From NCBI GenBank assembly GCA_964503615.1, contig CAZDBA010000143.1, positions 1-12,434 of the forward strand: a DNA stretch of 12,434 nucleotides, written 5' to 3'. The notes beneath the pieces are model-generated. The model was not told the DNA's origin. It did no database searches and saw only the letters and a list, made by a program, of their open reading frames with translations. Below, one piece after another: positions 7,076 to 12,434 of the stretch. This DNA is from CAZDBA01 sp964503615 (GTDB lineage Bacteria > Planctomycetota > Planctomycetia > Pirellulales > Pirellulaceae). A program made the position numbers and the translations under genes. Each line of letters begins with the position of its first letter. Position 1 is the first letter of the stretch.

Positions 7076-8247
7076 TAGTTTCTCCTTTTAGAAATTACGA
7101 GCCGGTGAAATTCTGGAGGACCAAAAATGTCTTCCAGTAGTTCGCTGAATTCTTCTTGCAACTCCCAAGCGTTGTTGGGACGCATGTTAGGTGCTTCGAT
7201 CAAGCAGGCTTTTAAGAAGCATCGCATCGGTTTCGGCAACCGTTCGACAATTCGATCTTGTCCGCCAGCTAGATAAACAATGCTCTTGGCTGCCATGTAA
7301 ATGTCGGTCTCGGGCTTGGCCGTTCGTCCGGGTGTGGCTTCCGGCGGATACCACGACCGGTAGCGACGTGCTATTTTTCCGAACGGATTTCCGATCCGCT
7401 TTGCATGGGTCCAATCTACGATCTCGAGACCGTGCGATTGGATATTGAACAATAAATGCTGAGGCATAATCGCAGCATGTACCGTCCCCTGTCGATGTGC
7501 GAACCCGATTCCGGTCAGGATGCGATTGAACATCCAAGCGATGTGCTCTCCTCCCAAGCCTTGTGGGTACTGCCGAGCGATTTCAAAAGCGCTGTAGTAG
7601 TCGTTAGGGTTGTGGCTGAAGACATTGACGCAATGGCCTTGATGCTCAAATTGCTCCTTAAGATTCGGTAGGTAATGTCGATAGGTTTTGTTTTTTGCAA
7701 AACGTCGAAGGCGATCAATTACGATTTTTTCTTTTTGTAAAAGGTGATTGCCTTTGAACGTCTTTCCGATCTTGATGACGTACTTTCCCATGTCCTGGGA
7801 TGTGCCTAGATGGGTTGTGTAAAACCGGTTGGAAGCGATCTCCTGCAATTCTTGGTAGTCACTAAACCACGACCCAATGGCTTTGATCGGTTTCGCCTTT
7901 GCCAAACGTTTTACGCTGTTTTTCTTTGTTGGTTTCAATTCGTCGAGAGTTTTTGTTCTTTTGAAATTCTTGTTGGTTTCCGAAACTGGGGAAGGCGCTA
8001 AACGGTCCGCCAGTTGAGTTGCCCAGTCTTGCCATGTGCTGCCTTTGGGAAATCGGATGCTGCGCAGCCACCACGCGATTGTGAAACGGATGGTATCTGC
8101 CAACGTAGTGCTCCACCTAAGCCCGAGTGCCAGAGTCAGTAAAAGGCTGGTCAGAAGTGCGACATGGAAAACAAATTGGATTTCGAGAAGGCTGCCAATG
8201 TCGTCCAGCAGTCGCTTAAAGTTCATTGCTCCGTTTGCCGCCATCAT
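7075..8247 (-). CDS. Membrane-tethered protein-kinase-like protein (predicted pseudokinase)
   Basis: The 390-residue product has a hydrophobic N terminus (one or two membrane segments, about residues 25-60), a basic linker (90-125) and a kinase-like domain (about 135-375). The ATP-lysine strand is GKYVIKIGK (K159). The catalytic loop should read HRDxKPxN but reads HAAIMPQH (257-264), so the catalytic Asp, the Lys and the Asn are all missing. The DFG position is DWT with D278 kept. PPEAT (301-305) stands for APE, and TDIYMAAKSIVYLAGG matches helix F. Phosphotransfer by the usual mechanism is therefore unlikely, although ATP binding may remain. It probably acts as a scaffold or sensor for the VWA protein made from the overlapping next gene. 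It starts 17 bp after the Nudix gene. ATG codons in the first eight residues make the exact start uncertain by a few residues. Confidence 0.82.
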   Translation of the reverse strand: MMAANGAMNFKRLLDDIGSLLEIQFVFHVALLTSLLLTLALGLRWSTTLADTIRFTIAWWLRSIRFPKGSTWQDWATQLADRLAPSPVSETNKNFKRTKTLDELKPTKKNSVKRLAKAKPIKAIGSWFSDYQELQEIASNRFYTTHLGTSQDMGKYVIKIGKTFKGNHLLQKEKIVIDRLRRFAKNKTYRHYLPNLKEQFEHQGHCVNVFSHNPNDYYSAFEIARQYPQGLGGEHIAWMFNRILTGIGFAHRQGTVHAAIMPQHLLFNIQSHGLEIVDWTHAKRIGNPFGKIARRYRSWYPPEATPGRTAKPETDIYMAAKSIVYLAGGQDRIVERLPKPMRCFLKACLIEAPNMRPNNAWELQEEFSELLEDIFGPPEFHRLVISKRRN

Positions 8248-8264
8248 CTCGTCTCCTGGTATAT

Positions 8265-9038
8265 CTATTTTCGTTCTGTCTTGCGTTTGAATCGGTAAAG
8301 TTCTGCAGGTCGGTGTCCGACACTGGATTCCAGTTCACCTGTGGCTGCGATCAGCCCCGAGGCGATCAGTGAGCGGCGAAAGGAATCTTTGTTTTTCTTT
8401 TTGCCAAGGATCGTTTCGTGGATACTTTGCAATTGGCGAAGTGTGAATTTTTTCGGGAGTAGTTCAAAGCCGATCGGGGCATAGCCCAATTTGCCTCGTA
8501 GCCGTTTCACAACCAGTCCAATGATGTCGCCATGGTCGAACGCAAGGTTTACTTTTTTGCCCGCTTCATTCTTGCCCTGAACCTTGCCACCTTTTTCGCC
8601 CGACCAGGGAACGACCAAGTCGATCAGCTGAATGTTCGGGTCTTCGTTCAACATTCGTCGAAGTTTTTCGATATGAACCAAAGCGTAGTAGGCGACGGTG
8701 ATCACCCGTGTTCGCGGATCACGATCCGGTTGTCCGAATGTGTACAGTTGCTCCAAGAAGATTCCGGAAACGCCAGTCTTGGTAGCCAAAGCTCGTGAAG
8801 CAGCTTGATCCAACGATTCGGAAATCCCCACAAAGGTTCCGGGCAAAGACCACTTGCCCAGTGCTGGTTGGTGATCTCGATGTGTCAGCAGAACTTTCAG
8901 CTTTCCATCATCCACCGTGAACAACGCCACATCGACCGAAACGGAAGGGTGTGGATAAAGTGACGCATCGTAATTGGCCAGAAACTCAGTTTCCGCCTTC
9001 TTCGCCGCTTTTTTGGAGAGTTTCGATTTCTTCTTCAT
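8265..9038 (-). CDS. NrtR-like Nudix / winged-helix regulator with degenerate Nudix box
   Basis: From the ATG at 9038 the product has 257 residues. It has a lysine-rich N terminus, a Nudix fold (about 32-145) and a C-terminal winged helix (about 188-255: APIGFELLPKKFTLRQLQ, FRRSLIASGLI, HRPAELYRF). This order is that of NrtR, the ADP-ribose-responsive repressor of NAD metabolism genes. The Nudix box is broken: PGGFV is PGTFV (residue 68), RE is RA (82-83) and the metal-binding EE pair is TK (87-88). So hydrolysis is unlikely, and ligand sensing by the fold is the better guess. A TTG at 9062 would extend it by 8 residues but lies inside the upstream dyad, so the ATG is preferred. It is the first gene of the cluster and follows a promoter with a large dyad, consistent with autoregulation. 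Confidence 0.85.
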   Translation of the reverse strand: MKKKSKLSKKAAKKAETEFLANYDASLYPHPSVSVDVALFTVDDGKLKVLLTHRDHQPALGKWSLPGTFVGISESLDQAASRALATKTGVSGIFLEQLYTFGQPDRDPRTRVITVAYYALVHIEKLRRMLNEDPNIQLIDLVVPWSGEKGGKVQGKNEAGKKVNLAFDHGDIIGLVVKRLRGKLGYAPIGFELLPKKFTLRQLQSIHETILGKKKNKDSFRRSLIASGLIAATGELESSVGHRPAELYRFKRKTERK

Positions 9039-9051
9039 TTCACTGGCCCTG

Positions 9052-9093
9052 CTTAGATACAATTAGCATATATGTATAATGTATCTAAGTCAA
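9052..9093 (-). promoter_or_regulatory. Sigma70-type promoter overlapped by a 38-bp dyad operator
   Basis: On the minus strand, TTGACT (complement of 9088-9093) and TATGCT (complement of 9065-9070) are separated by 17 bp, matching consensus at 5 and 4 of 6 positions. A dyad centred at 9070.5 covers the spacer and the -10 and clips the end of the -35. Its outer arms CTTAGATAC (9052-9060) and GTATCTAAG (9081-9089) are perfect and share their centre with a central palindrome CATATATG (9067-9074). It ends 13 bp before the Nudix regulator ATG. Placement suggests repression by the NrtR-like protein; that assignment is inference. Confidence 0.75.
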
Positions 9094-9147
9094 CCGGCTA
9101 AAGTTCAGTGTTTTAGAAAAAGGTGATTTTCCTGCCAGCAGCGCCTT

Positions 9148-9164
9148 TGCGTAGGGATTACGCA
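9148..9164. other. Short hairpin in the uxs-to-Nudix intergenic region
   Basis: TGCGTA and TACGCA form a perfect 6-bp stem with a GGGAT loop. It lies about 135 bp past the UDP-glucuronate decarboxylase stop and about 55 bp before the Nudix operon promoter on the same strand. It could help end uxs transcription, but no clean uracil tract is adjacent. I see nothing else convincing in 9094-9299. Confidence 0.3.
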
Positions 9165-9299
9165 GTAGTTGGACACTCAGGGGCGAAATAGGGCTTTCGG
9201 ATCCACTCGCTGGCGCTTTGGGCTTGTATGCGGCTGTTGCACAAATGTGCCGGCCTCAACGTCCGGAAGTTCTGCTAGAAACGCAGCTCTGGTTGCAAC

Positions 9300-10277
9300 C
9301 TACAAGTAGTTTGGCGTTGGAGGGCGGTACTCTTCCGTATTGATCGTCTTGAACCAGGCGATCGTTTTCTCAAGCCCTTCGCGTAGAGGCACTTTTGCTT
9401 CCCAGTCGAGTAACGTCTTGGCCAAGCTCGCATCAGGTTGCCGCCGAGTCGGGTCGTCTGCTGGCAAATCCATGTAGATCAATTTCGACTTGGTTCCCGT
9501 GATCTCAATGATCAACTCGGCAAGTTCCTTGATCGTGAACTCACCAGGATTTCCCAGGTTTACTGGTCCGGTCACGTCGTCGTCTGTTTCCATCAAACGA
9601 ATAAATCCTTCAACTAAATCGTCTCGATAGCAAAACGAGCGAGTTTGCGAACCGTCACCGAAAATCGTAATGTCGGAGCCTTCCAGCGCTTGGCGGATGA
9701 AGTTCGAAACAACACGGCCATCAAACGGATGCATTCGCGGTCCGTAAGTATTAAAGATCCTGCAAATTTTGACTCGCAGCTTATGCATTCGATGGTAATC
9801 CATGAACAACGTTTCGGCGGCTCGCTTGCCTTCGTCGTAACAGGAACGAATGCCGATCGGATTTACAGACCCTCGATACGATTCCGGTTGCGGGTGGACC
9901 TCGGGGTCGCCGTAAACTTCGCTGGTCGAAGCTTGGAAAACTTTCGCGTTACAACGCTTGGCCATCCCCAACACATTGATCGAACCACGCACACTGGTCT
10001 TCATCGTTTTGATCGGGTTGTACTGATAGTGTCCAGGAGCGGCCGGGCAAGCCAAGTTGTAGATCTCGTCTACTTCCAGAAAGATCGGGTGCACAATGTC
10101 GTGACGGATCAATTCGAAGTCGGGATTGCTCAGCAAATGAACGATGTTAGATTTTTGGCTGGTGAAAAAGTTGTCCAAGCAAATCACGTCGTGGCCCGCT
10201 TCGACCAATCGTTCACAAAGGTGCGAACCTAAAAATCCAGCTCCGCCTGTTACAGCAATTCGTTTTTTGGTACCCAC
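9300..10277 (-). CDS. uxs: UDP-glucuronate decarboxylase (UDP-xylose synthase)
   Basis: The 325-residue extended-SDR enzyme converts UDP-glucuronate to UDP-xylose and CO2 using bound NAD+, supplying pentose units for surface polysaccharide. The Rossmann motif GGAGFLG is at 11-17. The active site has the serine/threonine of QASTSEVYGDP (near 117-119) and the YxxxK pair Y147/K151 in SCYDEGKR. YQYNPIKTMKTSV and NTYGPRM are typical of UXS and separate it from 4,6-dehydratases and epimerases. The length is full for the bacterial enzyme. The start is GTG at 10277; a stop codon lies a few codons upstream in frame and no ATG is available. It is divergent from the ThuA gene, with about 170 bp between the two starts. 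Confidence 0.93.
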   Translation of the reverse strand: MGTKKRIAVTGGAGFLGSHLCERLVEAGHDVICLDNFFTSQKSNIVHLLSNPDFELIRHDIVHPIFLEVDEIYNLACPAAPGHYQYNPIKTMKTSVRGSINVLGMAKRCNAKVFQASTSEVYGDPEVHPQPESYRGSVNPIGIRSCYDEGKRAAETLFMDYHRMHKLRVKICRIFNTYGPRMHPFDGRVVSNFIRQALEGSDITIFGDGSQTRSFCYRDDLVEGFIRLMETDDDVTGPVNLGNPGEFTIKELAELIIEITGTKSKLIYMDLPADDPTRRQPDASLAKTLLDWEAKVPLREGLEKTIAWFKTINTEEYRPPTPNYL

Positions 10278-10451
10278 GGCCCGTTTTCCCTAGTTGATTT
10301 TTTTCGTTTAAGGGCGAAGTATAAAACTGCTGGACTAACCCGGGAAGGCTGATTGGCTGATTCATGGGAACTTCAGGGGATCGACTATTGCAAAACCGCA
10401 TATTTCTACGGACAATTGGACGAGATACAACAAACAAAGGGCAAAGAAAAC

Positions 10452-11468
10452 ATGCGGCTTATTTTTCAACAAATCACTTTTTTGTTTCTCGCAACCCTCA
10501 TCTTTGGCTCTAACAGCCTCCAAGCCCAAGAGGAAAAGCCCGCTGAAGCCGCTGAGGGCAAGAAGATCGTGTTCCTGGCTGGCGCGAAAAGCCACGGATA
10601 TGCGGCACACGAACACTACGCTGGCTGTGTGTTGTTGGCCAAGTCGCTGGAAGCTGCGCTGCCCGGTTACGAAACGGTTGTCTACAAGTACGATTGGCCA
10701 GAAGACGAATCTGCATTCGACGACGTTGACTGCATCGTGTCTTACTCCGATGGAGGTAAACGTCATCCATTCAGCAACCGGCTCGAGCAAGTTGATGCTT
10801 TGGCACAGCGGGGCGTGGGTATCGTTTGCGTTCACTATGCAGTTGAAATCACCAAAGGCGAAGGGGGCGATAAATTCGTGGAATGGCTGGGCGGTTACTT
10901 TGAAACCGATTGGTCCGTTAACCCCCATTGGAAGGCCAACTTTACTGAGATGCCTGAGCATCCCATCACACGTGGTGTTGAGCCGTTTGAGATCGAAGAC
11001 GAATGGTACTACCACATGCGATTTCGTGATCAAATGGAAGGCGTGACTCCGATCCTGTCAGCAATTCCGCCCGCATCGACTTTGCAAAGGAAAGACGGGG
11101 CCCACAGTAACAACCCGCATGTTCGAGCCAAAGCGGGACAAATTCAGCATGTCGCATGGGCCGCCGAGCGGACAGACGGAGGCGGACGTGGCTTTGGTTT
11201 TACGGGCGGCCATTGGCACTGGAACTGGGGCGACGATAACTTTCGAAAAGTTATGCTCAACGCGATCGTCTGGACGGCCAACGGCGAGGTTCCCGAAGGT
11301 GGTATCGCAGACGAACCGAAAGATCTTGAAGCGCTGAAAGAGAATCAAGACTTTGACGAGCCAGATAACTACGACTGGGAAAGAATGAGACCGGCCAAGA
11401 GAGCCAAAAAGCGGCGCAAGCCAGCCGATGGGGCGAAAGCTGAAAAACCGGCAAAGGCTGCCAACTAA
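10452..11468 (+). CDS. Secreted ThuA-domain protein
   Basis: From the ATG at 10452 the product has 338 residues. Residues 1-25 are a signal peptide (hydrophobic FLFLATLIFG, cleavage likely after LQA). The mature part is a ThuA-like (trehalose-utilisation, class I glutamine-amidotransferase-like) fold: KIVFLAGAKSHGYAAHEHYAG at its start, then IVSYSDGGKRHPF, GVGIVCVHYAVE, HPITRGVEPFEIEDEWYYHMRF, and GFTGGHWHWNW near the end, where the histidines and tryptophans are typical of planctomycete members. A lysine/arginine/alanine-rich tail (about 310-338) follows. Such proteins are expected in the periplasm, probably acting on sugars, but no reaction is proven. An extended frame from TTG at 10353 would bury the signal peptide and is rejected. 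The retron promoter starts within about 10 bp of its stop codon. Confidence 0.88.
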   Translation: MRLIFQQITFLFLATLIFGSNSLQAQEEKPAEAAEGKKIVFLAGAKSHGYAAHEHYAGCVLLAKSLEAALPGYETVVYKYDWPEDESAFDDVDCIVSYSDGGKRHPFSNRLEQVDALAQRGVGIVCVHYAVEITKGEGGDKFVEWLGGYFETDWSVNPHWKANFTEMPEHPITRGVEPFEIEDEWYYHMRFRDQMEGVTPILSAIPPASTLQRKDGAHSNNPHVRAKAGQIQHVAWAAERTDGGGRGFGFTGGHWHWNWGDDNFRKVMLNAIVWTANGEVPEGGIADEPKDLEALKENQDFDEPDNYDWERMRPAKRAKKRRKPADGAKAEKPAKAAN

Positions 11469-11511
11469 TGGAATCGCTTTGACAACCGCTGTCCGGTTTT
11501 GTCAAATTCCA
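11469..11511. repeat. Inverted repeat after thuA, overlapping the retron promoter
   Basis: TGGAAT (11469-11474) pairs with ATTCCA (11506-11511), and TTGACAA (11479-11485) with TTGTCAA (11499-11505). An inner CCG/CGG stem closes on a CTGTC loop; CGCT and TT are bulged out. It begins right after the ThuA stop codon and may end the thuA transcript, although no uracil tract follows. The same bases hold the candidate retron promoter, so the symmetry could also be a control site for it. Confidence 0.6.
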
Positions 11512-11515
11512 ATCA
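11479..11515 (+). promoter_or_regulatory. Candidate retron promoter
   Basis: A perfect -35 TTGACA (11479-11484), a 17-bp spacer and TCAAAT (11502-11507, 4 of 6 to consensus) would start transcription near 11514-11516. That is where the 5' arm (a1) of the predicted retron RNA begins at 11516, which supports the assignment. Confidence 0.55.
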
Positions 11516-11691
11516 AGCGATCTTCACTTCAAGCTGAATCGTTCGACATCCTTAATTGTGTTGTCGGTTGATTCTCTGTGGGGCTACCCCACGGTTGCGT
11601 ATCGATACCCATTTCAAGTGCATGAAAAATCGGGCGCCTACCGACGCCCATAATTTCATTGCTGGCAAGACACGTTGAAGAGAAGGTCGCT
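11516..11691 (+). ncRNA. Retron msr-msd non-coding RNA (predicted)
   Basis: The ends form the a1/a2 helix of a retron RNA. AGCGATCTTCACTTCAA (11516-11532) pairs with TTGAAGAGAAGGTCGCT (11675-11691) as 15 Watson-Crick pairs, one G-U and one mismatch. Directly after a1 is AGC, with G11533 as the likely 2'-branching guanosine. The msr part holds two hairpins: GAATC/GATTC plus CGACA/TGTCG (11536-11574), and GTGGGG-CTA-CCCCAC (11578-11592). The msd part holds a long stem: GCATGAAA (11620-11627) with TTTCAT(T)GC (11654-11662), a 4x4 internal loop, then GGGCG/CGCCC (11632-11636 with 11645-11649) and an 8-nt loop. A palindrome GTATCGATAC (11599-11608) lies near the msr-msd border. The RT gene begins 25 nt after a2. 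A T-rich run (11694-11699) follows a2 and could partly end the RNA. The exact msDNA ends cannot be set from sequence. Confidence 0.8.
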
Positions 11692-11716
11692 GCTTTTTTG
11701 TTTCGCCGGTTTCGAG

Positions 11717-12434
11717 ATGTCGTGGATGAGAAAACGCCCGGCCAAAATCAAATTTGCCTATTCCAGTCACCTGCCAGAACTTTTTTCTCGTTTGAGCGAC
11801 GGTGCAAAGTTGGCTCGTTGGTTAGGCGTCAGAACCTGTGACCTGGATTGGCTCTGTAACCCGATTCGATCGGACCAACTGCTCAACGAAAACGCATCGC
11901 GACATTACGTTTGCCGATGGGTTCGAAAACGATCTACCGGTTGGCGGCTGATCGAATCTCCCAAGCCGATGCTTAAAGAATGCCAACGCAAGATTCTTGC
12001 AGAGATTTTGAATCACGTTCCAGCCCACCCACTTGCCTGTGGATTCTGTAAGTCGAAAAGTATCGTGGACTTTGTTAAACCGCATGTGCATCGTTCCGTT
12101 TGTTTGAAAATGGATCTGGCCGATTTCTTTCCAACGATTACCGTCGGCCGAGTCGTAGGGCTGTTTCGTGCGATTGGTTTTAAGCGAGCGATTGCCCATC
12201 AGTTAGCTTTGCTGTCGACAACCCATACCGATTCATGCTTGCTGGGCGAGGGGCCGATCACTCAACCGGCCCGTAGAGAATCGCAAATCGCAATCTTGCA
12301 CAAGCGACATTTGGCGCAGGGTGCTCCCACGTCGCCCGTTATTGCAAACTTGTGCGCCTACCGATTGGATCTTCGCCTTTCAGGACTGGCAAGGAAAATT
12401 GGCAGTGTTCATTACACTCGCTACGCGGACGACT
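11717..12434 (+). CDS. Retron reverse transcriptase (partial, runs off the window)
   Basis: The frame is open from 11654 and from the ATG at 11717 gives 239 residues up to the window edge; 11726 is an alternative ATG. No Shine-Dalgarno site is seen. Bacterial RT blocks appear in order: RHYVCRWVRKRSTGWRLIESPK (about 62-83), QRKILAEIL (90-98), the PAHPLACGFCKSKSIVDFVKPH stretch (102-123), LKMDLADFF with catalytic-type D133, HLAQGAPTSPVIANL (198-212), and YTRYADD (233-239) with D238/D239. The HGF-x-SI segment and QGAPTSP fit retron RTs, especially the myxobacterial Mx162-like branch as I remember it; the usual NAxxH motif is FVKPH here. RT blocks 6-7, the thumb with the VTG motif and any fused or downstream effector lie outside the window. 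With the RNA element at 11516-11691 it makes a retron, which in bacteria primes RNA-linked msDNA and usually serves phage defence. Confidence 0.9.
   Translation, partial: MSWMRKRPAKIKFAYSSHLPELFSRLSDGAKLARWLGVRTCDLDWLCNPIRSDQLLNENASRHYVCRWVRKRSTGWRLIESPKPMLKECQRKILAEILNHVPAHPLACGFCKSKSIVDFVKPHVHRSVCLKMDLADFFPTITVGRVVGLFRAIGFKRAIAHQLALLSTTHTDSCLLGEGPITQPARRESQIAILHKRHLAQGAPTSPVIANLCAYRLDLRLSGLARKIGSVHYTRYADD

Noticed and set aside
10346..10366. Tandem GGCTGATT repeat upstream of thuA
   Set aside because: Only two 8-bp copies; too short to support a functional claim.
10353..10451. N-terminal extension of the ThuA protein from a TTG codon
   Set aside because: It would place 33 residues ahead of an evident signal peptide that starts at the ATG at 10452.
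11822..12199. Minus-strand 125-residue frame opposite the RT
   Set aside because: The plus strand carries clear RT motifs across the same span, so this is an antisense shadow.
11516..12434. Group II intron or diversity-generating retroelement as the source of the RT
   Set aside because: No intron domain V-like hairpin or template/variable repeat pair is seen nearby, and the a1/a2 layout with QGAPTSP and the HGF-x-SI-like block fits retrons better. Sequence past the window could still change this.
1..12434. CRISPR arrays, tRNA or rRNA genes
   Set aside because: No regularly spaced repeats and no tRNA or rRNA-like segments were noticed by eye on either strand; a tRNA scan was not possible.

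Overview
The window looks like chromosomal DNA of a planctomycete, probably a Pirellulales-type marine lineage. This is inferred from the gene flavour: a secreted ThuA-domain protein, UDP-glucuronate decarboxylase, sparse and weak Shine-Dalgarno sites, and protein families I associate with that phylum. No rRNA, tRNA or marker gene is present to confirm it. Coding sequence fills most of the window on both strands.

Layout from left to right. Positions 1-303 hold the 3' remnant of a transposase gene and a large hairpin. A minus-strand pair follows: sthA (FAD-dependent soluble transhydrogenase family) and, upstream of it, a monomeric sarcosine oxidase / N-methyltryptophan oxidase. Divergent from these at 3096-3407 is a small lipoprotein gene with a heavy-metal-associated (HMA) fold. 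Both cysteine positions of its GMTCxxC motif are in-frame TGA codons, and stem-loops follow, so it reads as a UxxU selenoprotein. A membrane-anchored glycerophosphodiester phosphodiesterase and a conserved hypothetical protein come next on the plus strand.

From 9093 down to 4818 lies a minus-strand four-gene cluster: an NrtR-like Nudix/winged-helix protein with a degenerate Nudix box, a membrane-tethered pseudokinase, a von Willebrand A (VWA) protein, and a divergent adenylosuccinate-synthetase-like enzyme. The first gene has a promoter whose spacer and -10 lie inside a 38-bp dyad. A strong intrinsic terminator sits just ahead of the last gene. This looks like a self-regulated nucleotide-related cassette with no assigned function.

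UDP-glucuronate decarboxylase (minus) and a secreted ThuA-domain protein (plus) are divergent around 10278-10451. After thuA comes a retron: a sigma70-like promoter, an ncRNA of about 176 nt with a 17-nt a1/a2 terminal helix, a candidate branching AGC, msr hairpins and an msd hairpin, then a reverse transcriptase that runs off the window end at its YADD motif. Any retron effector would lie past position 12434. The retron and the UxxU HMA lipoprotein are the two most unusual items; the Nudix/pseudokinase/VWA/PurA-like cluster is third.
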